DNA from: Emergomyces orientalis
Lineage: Eukaryota; Ascomycota; Eurotiomycetes; Onygenales; Ajellomycetaceae
Assembly: GCA_002110485.1 (NCBI GenBank)
Contig: MOWL01000001.1
Coordinates: 1,736,001-1,800,000 of the forward strand
Direction of reading: 5' to 3'
DNA length: 64,000 nt
In this document: positions 24,052-37,500 of the stretch, one piece after another
Position numbering within the stretch: the first letter of the stretch is position 1
Layout: every line of letters starts with the position of its first letter
The notes under the pieces: model-generated
Seen by the model: only the letters and a program-made list of their open reading frames with translations
Told to the model about the DNA's origin: nothing
The model's database searches: none
Position numbers and translations under genes: made by a program

Positions 24052-27000
24052 ATGAATCCCATTCGAGCCACTATCCACTCACCCGAGCCTCAAACATCTA
24101 TTGATATAGCTCGAAACCAGTCCTTTTCCACAATTTCTATAGCAGGAACAAAGCGATCTCATTCTGGGAATGTCTTGTCTCCGCAGATTCCAAGTATAAA
24201 TCAGCAGTCCATTCGAACAGTTAGGACAAACACGGCTTTAAAGTCAGACGGATTTATTCGTCCCACATTATGGTCTACGGCAAACAAAACACGTATCATT
24301 GCAAGCCAAATACGCGATGTGCCGGGTGCGGTAGGGATATCTAATGATACCATATCAGAATACTCGCAACGGCAGGCAGTTTCATCTTCGCCGGGACCGT
24401 CGCAGAACCCACTGCTCTCGCTTTCCCATAAATCCTATGGATTACCTCCCCAGTTGGTTGCCAATTTTGCTTCTCTAGGTGTGAACTGTATCTATCCATG
24501 GCAGGCTTCCTGTCTTCTGGGCCGAGGGCATCTCACTGCGGAAAAGAACCTCGTATACAGTGCCCCAACTGGGGGTGGAAAATCCCTGGTTGCAGATGTG
24601 CTGATGCTAAAACGTGTCATTGATGATCCAACCAAGAAGGCTATGCTTGTTCTTCCTTATGTTGCTCTCGTGCAAGAGAAACTCAAATGGTTTCGCCGTG
24701 TGGTAGAAGGTGTGAATAAAAACATTGACATGCCGGCTGCAGCGGACGAGGCCTTTTCAGCACCACAATGGAAGCAGCCGCAAAGTTCGATTCGAGTTAC
24801 GGGGTTTTTTGGCGGTAGCAAATCTAGAGCTACATGGACCGATACAGATATAGCTGTTTGTACTATTGAAAAGGTTCGACGGACTTTCTACTTTCAAATC
24901 AGCGCGGTGAATACCTGGCTGATCTTTCCACTACCTTTACTAGGCCAATTCATTAGTCAACGCTGCCATTGAAGAGTGCAAGATTAATGATCTCGGCGTT
25001 GTTGTCTTGGATGAGCTCCATATGCTTGATGATGAGCATCGTGGTTATCTGATAGAGATCATGGTAACGAAATTAATGTTATTACAGCAAGACATCCAAA
25101 TCGTGGGTATGAGTGCCACATTATCGGTTGGTGCTCCATAATCTCAAAAAATAAAAAATAAATCAAGGTTTATATTACTTACGCACGCATAATTCTACCA
25201 GAATACAGAGGTCCTCGCGAAGTGGTTGCGGGCGAATTACTATATTTCCAATTATCGACCAATACCTATTCAAGAGCATCTCGTTTACAACAATGAAATC
25301 TATCCAGCTACGAGTTCAAAAGAGTTCTTTAGAACAACCACTCAGCTAAACAAATCTGACTCATCCCAACCACAATCCCTTGCATGCAGAAGAATCGACA
25401 GATCAACGTGTAGGGAGTTAGGGAACCCAACCGCCAATGCAATGGTATCGTTGGCCTTAGAAACTACGCTCTCCGGATATGGCGCTCTCATATTTTGTGG
25501 CAGTCGACAAGCATGTCAGAGTAATGCGATGCTTATTAGTGATGCGATGCCAGACGAATCAATGTTGGACAAAGATATTGAACATCGGATGGATCTCATC
25601 GCAGGGTTGCAAAGCCTGCCTTGTGGGCTTGACCCTGTATTGCAAAAGACAATCATCAAAGGGGTAGCCTTTCATCGTTAGTGCTCAGTATACTTTTGAT
25701 GACAATTCTCCCCTCTTAAAAAGATAATTTAATTAATTTACTTTTGGGCGGTTGTAGATGCTGGCCTAACGACTGAAGAACGCGATTTGATTGCGGAGGC
25801 ATACGATAAAGGTATCCTTAGGGTACTGATTGCTACATGTAGCCTAGCAGCTGGTATAAACCTCCCTGCACGACGAGTTATTCTTTGCGGAGCTCGAATG
25901 GGCCGCGATTTGGTTGGGCCAGCTATGCTGTATGTGGCTTGTTCCATCTTTAACTCCCTTTGGAACCATGACTGAGTTGACTAGACGACAGATGCGAGGA
26001 CGAGCTGGTCGGAAGGGCAAGGATGAGGTCGGAGAAACTTACCTCTGTTGTCAGAAAGACGACTTAGAGGCGGTGGCGGAGTTATTGGAAGCAGAAATGC
26101 CTGCTATCTCAAGCGGTTTAACCCCTGAAAAAAGAGGCATTAAAAGGTTTAGCTGAGTCAATGCGCGTCTACCTTTGCAATTGTCACAGCTAATATCTGA
26201 GTTATTTCAGGGCGCTTCTCGAGGCCATCGCAACTCGACTTGTTTCTAGCCGGGAGACCGTTAACGAATACGTAACATGTACCTTGCTCTACCAGAATAT
26301 CGAAACGAATGAGCTGCTCTCCATGGTGGACAGTACACTCAAGGAGCTAGTCGACAACGGCCTGGTGGATCTCAAGCAGGATGAATTTTACGAGCCAACT
26401 CAACTAGGGCAAGCTGTGGTGTCCTCCTCTCTCAGCCCCGAAGATGGCATCTTCATCCATGATGAACTGAAACGTGCCTTGAAATCCTTTGTCATGGACG
26501 GGGAGATGCATATTTTCTATATGTTCGCCCCTCTTCAAAATTCAAACCCCACTGATATCGACTGGTCGATCTTTCGGGACCAGATGAACAAGCTTGATGA
26601 AAGCGGTATTCGTGCATTGCAACTTGTAGGAGTGAAGCCTGCATTGGTGAACTCAATGTAAGTAGGTCAAAAACACGCCAATCCCGCCTGGTGACACGGT
26701 TCATCTCAATCATTTAGAAACAAACCCTCACAGTTCACGACACCAGACCGCTAATTCGAACGACAGGGCGCAATCCGGAACTCGTATCAAGGATGAGACA
26801 CTTGCGCGTATCTACCAACGCGCATATACAGCCTTCCAGCTGCGCGATCTCAGTAACGAGGTCCCCATATCAACAGTCGCACGAAAATATAACATTCCGC
26901 GAGGCAATGTGCAAACCCTGACACAAATCTGCCATGGATTTGCTGCTGGTATTGTCAAGTTCTGCCAACGCATGGGCTGGGACATGTTGGCAGTCGTGCT

Positions 27001-27530
27001 AGATCACATGCGCGATCGTTTGCAGGCCGGAGCTCGAGCTGACCTGTTGGAAATGGCCCAAGTGGCGTACGTAAAAAGTCGGACGGCAAGGTTATTGTGG
27101 GAGAATGGGTTCAAGACCTTGAGAGCGCTGGCTGAGGCTGACCCGAAGGATTTGCTGCCTGTTTTGATGATGGTGAGCTCGATTCTTTTCCTTAAAACCC
27201 TTCTGCTGGTCAACGGACTACTTGACCTCTCTGCTTTGGAACTTCTATCCTTCGGCGGCTAACAGTGCAACCAAAATGCTGTCTTATAGGCCCAACCACG
27301 AACTATAAACCCCCACGAATCTCAACGCGTTTCTACAAAGCTTCTTGCAAAGGCGGAAATTATCGTTGGATCTGCCAACAAAATATGGGGTAAGTTGTCC
27401 AAGTTTTTTCTCTCAAAAGAATTGTCTCGAATCGTGCGCACGTTATAGGCCACATAAATCCCAACATATCTTTAACCATCTTCTCTTCTACGTAACAGAG
27501 AGTCAATTGCAAATTGAGCTTGACGAGTGA
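24052..27530 (+). CDS. HELQ/POLQ-helicase-like superfamily 2 DNA helicase
   Basis: Nine exons: 24052-24873, 24944-25126, 25202-25676, 25758-25929, 25985-26146, 26211-26657, 26767-27172, 27290-27389 and 27499-27530, giving 932 aa. Residues 1-130 are low in structure. The helicase core follows: Q-like region YPWQASCLL, motif I SAPTGGGKSLVAD (174-178), motif II DELH (297-300), motif III MSATLS (331-333), GVAFHHAGLTTEERDLIAEA with LIATCSLAAGINLPARRVI, and motif VI RQMRGRAGRKG (about 552). C-terminal winged-helix and helical parts resemble HELQ and the helicase half of POLQ/Mus308 (KSRTARLLWENGFKTL). No polymerase domain follows, so HELQ-type is preferred over POLQ. Such enzymes work 3'-to-5' in crosslink and replication-fork repair in the nucleus. 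The last exon is only 32 nt (ESQLQIELDE); its assignment rests on phase and a TAACAG acceptor. The start ATG 24052 opens the frame directly. Confidence 0.87.
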
Positions 27531-30500
27531 GCTAAGAATCCGTGCACGTAAAACAGCATCTCGACATAACCGCTGGCTTTGTCAAATTCTCTCCTACAGC
27601 AGAAGGGGGTGGGCCCGCTTTGACGGCCTACATGCTTTTGTATCAAACGCATTGCAATGATTTCGGCCAGCGTCCCTAATTTACCGCACTAAATTCGGCA
27701 ACCGTACTACTCCTTGGTATACATCACTTAGTAGAAGGATATGAAACTTTTTTCTCCACGCCTAGAAAACATGATGTGTACTTCATTCCATGTTCCCATT
27801 CAATAAATTCAGATGCACCCCAATTTTATTGTTGTGCGGAATATTATGTATTAAAACTCTGCCAGGATAATTTTATGATGTTAAAAGGCCCTTTTCTCGA
27901 TTGCAGCTCTGCCTCCATTTAACGGGTGTGGCCATATGGCCTTGTACACACTTTTGTTAGGACTGAACATTTCGATAACACAGAGCAGACGAAGAGAAAC
28001 AAGAAGCTAAAGATTTTCAAATGCAAATTACTTCTATTTTTAACTTCCCAGACTGTGGGATACATACATTGCGTACGAAAAAATTCGTCAGAGGGTAAAG
28101 GGCTTAGAGGACAAAACTCCCCCTAAGAAATGTCAACATTTGTGCAGCCGTCAAGCTTATGTGCTTTTTCTGCAGTCACAATAGTGAACGAAAATAAAAA
28201 ACAAAAAAGAGGAGAGGAAAAATAAGAGGAAATCATACTTAATAGCGCGCACTTTCTCAAAAATAGTAAATGAAAAACATCAAATGATACATCAAGAAAA
28301 TCCAGATCGGGCTTGACGCCTTTTTTTGGCTGCTTCATGTAACTCGTTAGATACATGATGCTCTCTTAAAAGGCATTTTACAGGGCGGCAAAAACACCAG
28401 GATTAATCCTTTCACTCTTCAAGTGGACATGGGAACGGGTAACCATGTCAATATGTGCCCCCTAACTATTGTTTTCTGCAGAAAGAAGGAGGACAAAACA
28501 GCACTATGAATAAAAATGTTCCAAGGAATCCTTCTGGTTTCCATCAAAATCAAAGAAAACACATGGTTAATGTTATTTTTTAATGTAACAGTTATCTGAT
28601 GATGAACTGGTTTTGGCACATAGATGTAGAATGCTGTCTGATGAGTGTCAAGTGAGGGAAATGTAAAAGAGTGCAAACAACAGGTACTTCATGTGAGGGA
28701 GTTTGTTCGCTCTTCATTAACACATTTGTTTAATTCTACAAAGAGAAACATTCACCCGTACTGTACCATAGCCTTGGGATTGCAGAGGGGGGAGGGTTAA
28801 GATAACCATACCATGGTGCTGGGAATTGCATGTCAACCTACCCTGGCTTGGGTATTGGCAAAAGCTAGGCATTGCGCTGGAGTGACGGCGGGCTTTTTGT
28901 TGTTGGCTTGCCTGTTAACTAGTATGTCTTTGAAGTGGCCAAGGGAATCTTGTCCTGCAAGAAGAAACATTCATCGGCAAGCAATTATGCTCACCTGCCC
29001 AGAAGAGCAGCGGGCCTCGATCTGTGTTATACATATAATCTTTGAAAGGTCGAAAAATAAAAATAAAACCTCCGCCGCCTGCGGAGAGATGGTCCAAACA
29101 AAAGAAGCATCAATAATAAATAGGGTAGGAGAAGGCGGAGAATTTGTCGCTGACTATCGACTCCAGAACACACAACTATATTTACCTCGGTGTGTCGAAT
29201 ATCGCACTCTTCCAAGGATATTTTTCTCACGCGAACCCAAATCCAGTAGATTTTACCGTGGCGAGGGTGAAAATACCACGCCTTGATACATGTACAATAC
29301 AATACCTTATCCAGCACCAACCACATCCCAGCATATCGCACCCAGTAGCCCAGGTGCAGCCCCTTGGATAAAAACAAGCCACCGACTCCGACTCTACACC
29401 GTAATTTACCCCGGACCAAGCGTCGCCAACGAAACCAATCTCAATCCCGACGATTGATCAGCATTATTCTCCATATCAGTCCTGGGCAAGGTCGGCAGGG
29501 GGGCGGGGATCGATTCATGGGGCCAATAGTGAGAGCCAGACGACTCACTCAACGGCCAGGGTCAACATCCTCCCTGTTCCCTGTTCCCCAAGTGGCCTGG
29601 ATGAGAATGCTGCCCAGTTTGCTTTATGGAAGTTTCACGGATTGTTCGATGCGTCTTCTGTTGTTGTTCTTCTTCTTCCCTCTTCTACAGATCGTACTTC
29701 CCGCCCCTCTTCTGGGTGTGCTGAGGGCTTCCACGATCTTCTCTCGGTGCTCCAGTTGACCAGTTACACGTGGATCGATTGTACAGTACATACATACATA
29801 CAAATACAGTCAAACGCACGAATGCCCCTCCAGCTTCTGGTTTTGTGGAATAGGCTTCATCTGGATGCCTCATTGCCTCGGATGATTAATAAAGGATAAC
29901 TATGTTAGTTAGTGAATAAGTCTTTGCTTCTTTCGTATCAGAATATTTCTTTTTTTCAAGTTTCCCTTTTTTGGGTTTTGAACGGGATGTAATAACCTTG
30001 GCAGCTACAAAATCAAATCCTATTCTGGATTAAATTTATTTCCCCAGGTCAATGAACGTTTCCGATTGAGCTTGTATTATTTCTCTACGGATTCTCCCGA
30101 GACATTACCTAGGTATGCTTCATACATCGCATCAATGGGATGCTACAATCCATATATGTTCTGGGTACTGTTGCCTTTCCACCTCCTGCATATGTCCGGT
30201 GCTGGCTCACGGAGAGAATAAAATACCGTACAATAATACCCTTAAGTTACGGACCGCTGTAGTACAGTATATATTACATACATTACAGTGCATTTGAGAT
30301 ACGAATACTTCTGGAAGATCCATCCTGCGCAGGATTCGAATCCATACTCCACAGCAACTCCACATGAGGCCAGAATAGCGGCCGAGGAAGTCAGAACTAC
30401 CTTTTAGTCGATTATTTCTTGCCCTGTTTTACCCCACTCGGTGTATCTCATTTCGCCAGCCTGCCCGACTAGGACCGGAAAACACCCCAACTAACCGCTC

Positions 30501-33116
30501 CTGGTTGGGACCACGCTGAATCGGCCCACGGCTTGTGTTTTTAGAGCTTACGTTGTGGGGGGCTCTGTTTCGAGCACCTGGTTCAAAATTCGCCTTTGCT
30601 CGGGTTTAGCATCGATTGGTTAGCTTCTTTTGAGATTATGTTTGATATTCGCCTGTGGCCAGTGTGTATTTTATGCACATACTGGAAAAGGCTCCCCATA
30701 ACATGACACGAACCTGGGTTTGTTATTATGCCTTTATTAGAATAGTAACGAACCTGTTGGCTCTTCCAGTTTAAGCAGCCTAGCTGGAGATAGTCATGAC
30801 ATTCATGGATATACAAGATGTGCACATTTAACATGGTCGTAGTGGCGAAAAGAAAACTCCTTCATCGAAGTCCCAAATTACTATTTTTTTGTGCAGGTAA
30901 AAATGCCCATGTCAATCAAGTGAGTGGATAAAAAGGAAGGCCCGTCATCCGCATTATTATTCATGATTCATCACTAATCAACCTAGGTTAATCATCCCGC
31001 TCTGGACTCAGAACTGGTGGAAGTATGCGGCAAATAATACAGGGCTGGCGACCGCGTTGGCACTATTGATCTATTTTATTTTGCCCATTTGTCAGACTAG
31101 ACCAAGAGAAACATTCAAAACGGCCCGGGAACGCGGGGAAGATGGGAACTGACAAGTTCTTCAACTGCCGACTGGCGCAAATTATAGTTAAAGCTATCCT
31201 GCTTTGATCTGTCGGAGGAAAAGGAAGAAAAATAAAAGCATTTCTTTCCCCCCCAGGAGCAGGCCAACCTAGCATAGGCTGGCATTCTCGCCAAGAATTT
31301 ATTGGGTTACGCCACTCTATTTGGTTTTGGCTTTTCTCTCAAATTCGTGAAAAGATGGGATTTTGAACTTTCGTTAGTTTAGTTCTAGATTGGGCCCAAG
31401 AAAGAACCTTTCTAGAAGCATTATGGAAGCGGGAGCGGGAGAGATGGCGGAGTCTCGTAACTTGGACTAAATAAGAGCAGCCAGGGGGAAGAGCAGACTA
31501 AGTACGAGCAAGGAAGCGAGTTTCATCTAAACTGGGCTCTGCACTACTGAAATACCTGTACCCAGAAGGTACACAGCACATAAGCACAAGTAGACTCTAA
31601 TTTTTTGGCTATGCTGGATTCCCGCACATAAAATGGATTTCCACGATTATCGACGACACCAGCGATACGTGGCCGTCGTCTTGCGAGGCAAATAACAAGG
31701 CCACAGCACGGACAAACTCGGGCATCAATCGCCTAGGCACTCCGTACTCCGTACTGATATAAAAATAATCTTGTTTTTGCCATAAGGCTAAGGCAAACCT
31801 CCATCTTATCCAAGCAAAAAATAATTTAGCCGCAGCCTAACTTTTAACAAGCAAAGACCCAGACAGGGCATGGATAGTCCTTCCCTTGGCCGCAATTAAT
31901 AGTAACTCCAACTAATGATGAATACGAGGCGGGGAAACTTTACCCCAGGAGCGGCATCCTTGGTCCCCAAAGCTAATACTGTATGGTCAGGCTTTGGAGG
32001 CTTCGTTTTGCAAAGGACGATGCAATTCGGGTACTGTTTTTGGACATGGAAGGCGGTTAACTGCTTGGCTTGCGTACGGCAATGTCCTGAGCGCATAACA
32101 GCCGTTTTGGCTTTTTGATCTTTCGAGACCCCTTTTTTTTATTTCTTGTCGTGTGCCACCTGGAAATGTTTAATAATAATAGTCCGGATCCTTACCTCGC
32201 TTCGCTTCAGGAACGGATAAAAGGATATATTGCCTCTATTCATGACTTCAAATAGTGGCATGTTCAACAATCATTGTCTCCTTTTCAGCGCCCAAACTCT
32301 AACTTCTAGCTAGCCACCTGGGTGATGATCAACCGTTTGAACACCCTGGGACCCTACAGTCAAAACAGGGGAATAAGCGAACCAGGTTTGGCTCCGATAT
32401 GATCATCCACTCTCATATCTCCAATAATAAACATGCCACCGCAGAAGCTTTCCGAGGCCAGAAAATGTGGCTTTCTGGAGCCTATGATTTGTATGATCTA
32501 GCTAACTTTTTCGCTGATCTAGCTTGTAGCTTTGAAGAGAGTACTCCGTAGAAGGGTAATCGATTTGCAACTGCTAAACTGCGCATTATTTGGACTGGAA
32601 GCATGTGTGTGTCAGGTCGATTAGCAATCATTATTTTTGGGCGACAACACATATAAAACTCCAGTCTGTACTTGCTGCAGAATGCCCAAGTTTGAGGAAT
32701 CTTGAACACGAGGGAAGGCTTCTAGAAAAATTCAGTAATTTTGATCTCGGCCAGGATGATATCTCGATACATGACCACTTCGAATATAACAACAATGATA
32801 GGAGCCAGATAAACAGACCTACGCAGAATACTAGAATATGTCGGCGAACACGTTGATATTCCTGGCCTGATTTGATTTATTCTCTGCCGTAGACCTATCA
32901 CCCCAGACCCAGGATCCCAAGCTACGGAGAAATACGCCGTAACGTATGATGGGAAGAAAAGTATAAATTCCATACAGACCGATTACACCAAGTTTCGTCT
33001 AGTAGTATCACATAGCGTCATCTTGGGAGAAGTGGCTAATCGGCCGACCAGTCCAATGCATGAAATTGGTGTCCAGTGTCGAGAAAAGTTGGGACCGGGA
33101 TATTCTAGTGGCCACA

Positions 33117-33141
33117 GGTATGGTATGGTATGGTATGGTAT
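33117..33141 (+). repeat. (GGTAT)5 microsatellite
   Basis: Five exact GGTAT units. They lie opposite in sense to the ATACC array at 33238-33278. Confidence 0.95.
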
Positions 33142-33237
33142 GATTTGGTACGTAACATGTCAACAGCTGCAGGCCAAGTGCACAGAAAACCCGATTGTGG
33201 CCCTGTAAGCGACTCGTCGGGAACCAATATCATACTC

Positions 33238-33278
33238 ATACCATACCCATACCATACCCATACCATACCCATACCATA
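33238..33278 (+). repeat. (ATACCATACCC) array, inverse of the GGTAT repeat
   Basis: Nearly four copies of the 11-bp unit ATACCATACCC. Ten bases of each unit are complementary to GGTATGGTAT in the array 96 bp upstream. Confidence 0.92.
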
Positions 33279-34543
33279 CATATCCCCATTTCTGGCCCAT
33301 TTTAGTCCGAATATTTCCTGAACCCTTCTGGAATGTCCCAGCTACAGGGAGGGAGCCTTCTCTTCTCCTCTCGCCCTCCTCCATCTTCTCTAAAGGCGTG
33401 CGATCTGGAGAGCTCTCGGAACTCGTCATCGCAGCCCTGAAATCGTTTTTCGAATATCTCTCCCCCTCATCTCCCTCCCCCATATTCTCTACATCCTCTC
33501 CATTTGCAATATTTGCCTTATCGGTCGGGGAAGCGGGAAGCCAAACCGCATTTTGCCCTCGAGCAATCCCTCAACATATCCGAGAACAGCATCGAAAAAG
33601 GGCTGATTGTTGGAACAATCTACCCGTATACTTCTCCCCTGCCAAATACGTTCCTTACACTCAAAGAAGGGAAGGGGAAAATAAATAAACGAAATAAAAT
33701 TTAACACCTCGATCTTTCTCCCCGGGCGGCCTTCGAAATTGCAGCCCCCAAATCAAACACCTACTTTGCGCCCACAGGCTTTGCCCCTACCACCTCTTTT
33801 CTGATCCGGCCTCGAAATACTACAATCGAGATACCTTCGCGTCCCTACCATCTCGAGTGCGTTTCACCGTCGCAATGATGTTATAGGAGGGTCGATCGTG
33901 CGGTTTTACCTCACCCAAACTGCTCAATCACTGGCTTGTTTGGCTCGTCGATTGCCCGACCACCCTCCTTGTCTTCAGCGTCTAATTAGTCCAGTCCATC
34001 GACTTGCGTCTTGTTCTGCTCCTTAGGTAGATGCCGGATGTTGCGCATACCTCTTCAATTCCCTTTTTCTTCTTTTGAGGCGACGCTGGCGCCGCTGGAT
34101 TTCTCCTAATAGACGTTTTGGGCTCCTCGGTTGAAATCAAGAAAACATAAAGGTGGATAAGGTGGAGCTTAAGGAAGCCGAAGGATTTTTCTTAAGAAAG
34201 GAAGAAAAGAAAAAGTAGGCGGAAGATATTTTATTTTTGTACGGAGGGGGATTTAAAAGGGAAAAAAACTTTTACGGAGGTTGTGGAGGTTTCTAGAGAA
34301 CTATCCTCAACTTAGTCTACGTCAGCTCGACTCGGAGAGTGGAACGGCATTAAAAAGGCAGATACAATATCTGCCATTTTCTACCTTTGGGGGCTTGACA
34401 CTGCTTGACATTGATCGCTTGCGAAACACCGACTTTCTATCACCATACCAAACTGCCCAGTTATTTTCTCTTCAGATAGCCCCTGTCGATTCGCATGTTG
34501 AAAGAGGGTTATTTTAAAGAAAAGACCATAGCTTAATTCCAAC

Positions 34544-37500
34544 ATGGAGCCTGGGGAGGCTTGCGCCGTATACTTAGATGACCGGGTGAAGGACGAGCGT
34601 TGGGTAATCAGAGACACCAACTCGACGACCGGAGTAACCTATACTGGATTAGAAACTTCAGCTGCTGAAGACGACGAAATTCACACCAATGTGCTACTAT
34701 TTCTTGGTGTCTTCAAGAAAGGTAACGTGGTCATATACCCTCCCGTGGTTTCAACCCCGTGCAAACAAAAATTGTTTGAATTTTAAATTTTCAAAATTTT
34801 AGCAATCCAGCTAACCATTTATTGTCTTTAAACAGTTTACCTCTCCAATTCAAGAAAATCATTCGGCGAACAGTTAACAGAGCTCAATGTAGCTTGTCGG
34901 CCTACTTCTAACCCCTTATTCGCCATTGTTTCTATGGCCGTAAGTGGTTCATCTGAGCCACTATGGCAATCATCTGCAAGTCGGTCCACTGCACCGCTCA
35001 CGTTACCACCAAGACCCAACACTAAAGTTGGGCGATTTCTTCGATTCTCGTCTGAATCTGATGACTTCTGCGTGCTCGAGCTTCTTGCCAGATTTTCCGC
35101 GAATCTGAAAATTCAGACTGAAGTGAACCTAGCTGTTCCCATCGCGTTGCTACGTTTCGTACAGAATGACGTTGATTGTGGAAAATCTGTAGTTTCCGAA
35201 ACTACGGACGACCAAGTTACCGCTGATCGTACTGCAAATGATTTGTCCTTGGTAAACAGGTGCATAACTCGTTGCTTGGATGCGGGAGCTGTTGATGTCT
35301 TTACAACCCCGTTAGATGCATCTAGACTTGAAAGTCTCTCCGTTCATGCATACAAAATATATAAGATAGCTAGGAAACAGCAATGGCTTGATACAGCGGA
35401 CGGGAGACCCAAAAAACACTCATGGGTTGGTGCGAATGACCACCAGCCATTCTCATATCTTCGAGAGACTATGTCAGTATTTTTTTTCGCTTTGCGCAGT
35501 AATGAACTCACTCGTCATTAACTTGGCTTAATACTAACTAAATACTTCCAGGGTAACTAAACTGATGAAACGAATATGCAATCCTAATGAAGAGCTTGAT
35601 GATTATCAAAGGTATGCCGCCTCGTTGGAACCTCGCTATGTATCCATACTTAACTCGACCCAGTGATCTCCATATCCTTGACGAACGTAAACGCCTCGTT
35701 GAAGCGGAGATCGGCAAATGGGACTTCTCAGCGCATGATTTCTCAGAGGACGAACTTGTACATGCCGGAACCATTATGCTAGAGCACGCCTTACAGATGC
35801 CAGAATTAGAACCTTGGCGAATCTCCTCAGGTGCGTGGATAATTCTTTTCATTTTTGGCTCCGATCGCAAGCTTACTTTGACGTGCAGAGAAACTCCATG
35901 CATTCTTGCTTGCCACTCGTGTCACATACAATGGTTTCGTCCTGTATCATAATTTCCGCCACGCTATAGATGTCGTACAATCGACTTTTCACCTTCTCGT
36001 TTGCATAGGCGTTTTACCCCCTTATCCGAATGGAACTACACAACGTGCGGCAAGGAGTCCAGTAGCCTTGTTGTTGACACCTTTCGACGCCCTAACCCTC
36101 CTAATAACGGCAATCGGACACGACGTTGGCCATCCGGGAGTGAATAACGTCTTTCTCGTCAAATTGAACGCTCCACTCGCCCAACTGTACAACGATAATT
36201 CTGTTCTGGAATCTTTCCATTGCGCCGCATACTCCCAACTTTTACGATCCTATTGGCCCGCAGTTTTCGCCGATTCGAAACTGCGTAAACTGATGATCAG
36301 CTCCATCCTTGCGACTGATATGGGTATCCATTTTAAATTCATGGAAAACTTAGGCAAACTTCAGGAGAAATATCACGAAACCGATTCGACAGAAGGATGG
36401 ACAGGCCAAGAGATAGAGACCGATCGGGCCTTGCTCTGCGGCTTATTGATCAAATGCGCCGACATTAGCAATGTGGTATGTGACTAGTCGTTACGCCTTT
36501 CTAATTTACTCCCACAAAAACTAACAGTGATATTTGAAAAGGCTCGCAAGTGGAGCATCGCGAAACGATGGACAAATGTCTTACAGGAGGAGTTCGCTCA
36601 GCAAGGCAAAATGGAGAAAACCATCGGAATGGAGACGGCTCTCTTTGGTGGCCCTCCGGAACTTGGAAATATTCCCAAACTCGCCAAAGGCCAAGTCGAT
36701 TTCATGAAAATATTTGCGCTACCTCTTTTCGACGGCATGGCTGATCTCATACCAGAGTTGGCATTCACGACCGTGGAAATACGAAGAAACAAGTCGATAT
36801 GGCGAGAAATAATGAATCGAGAAGTACAAAGCGAAGGGTCACTTGAAAAATTAATTCAAAGCGACGTAACACCATTAGCAAAATCGCATTCATATCCTCC
36901 CCCATCGGATCCTGGGAACTTAGAGCTCGGCGAGAATCCTCCGGAGGCTGCCGCCCCTAATGTTCATAAGACCCCGCCTGCCGCATGGAACTTGCCACCA
37001 GTCCTTAGCCAAATACAGCTGAATAAGGAAATGCGCCGTGGCATAGATGAAAACTTTGAGGTTGATAAACGCTACCAAACTAACATCGACTCGCCTAGTG
37101 ACTCACCCTCTCCCCACGTCATATCAACTGGTGCTTCCGGACATATTGATTCTGCCACAGATGAAAATCAAGTGTCCAATTCCCGGCGTTTCCAATGTCA
37201 TCGCCCGTTCCAGCGCTCATCAGGTCGTGCGTCAACGGTAACCGCAGTGAATCGCCATAGCGAGATTACGAGCGGAACGCGAACCCAAAGCACCAGCACG
37301 TATACAAACAATACAGTCATGACACCCATTTCGTCAACGACCCAAGCCAGCAGCCTTATCAGCGCGGGTAGCAGTGATGATGAACATGATTATGTTCGCC
37401 ATGATTTCGACCGCAGCCCAGAAAGTGCTCTGCCAAGCAGCTGCTCCGAAAGCCTAGCGGACCAAGATGTTGGGGGCAGCAGCCGTGCCACACCCGTGGC

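Larger units (their letters stand above)
27531..34543. other. Long gene-poor region between HELQ-like and cAMP phosphodiesterase genes
   Basis: Seven kilobases with no recognisable gene on either strand. It carries one TACCTAGGTA (30106), two TACTCCGTA sites (31745, 32542), a 12-bp palindrome GGATTCGAATCC near 30332 and the inverted GGTAT/ATACC microsatellites (33117-33278). A 157-codon ATG frame (28813-29286) has no family resemblance. CT-rich sequence at 33340-33500 could belong to the phosphodiesterase promoter or leader. Confidence 0.5.

Noticed and set aside
28813..29286. 157-codon plus-strand frame with a good Kozak context
   Set aside because: Composition is not protein-like beyond the first hydrophobic stretch and no family is recognised; about one such frame is expected by chance at this length.
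30325..30350. Possible tRNA T-arm (GGATTCGAATCC)
   Set aside because: The 12-bp palindrome lacks the G53-C61 pair, and no D-arm or acceptor stem could be drawn on either strand.
34281..34517. 78-codon frame just upstream of the phosphodiesterase
   Set aside because: It begins with TTG, not ATG, and has no homology; the phosphodiesterase N-terminus is well explained by ATG 34544.
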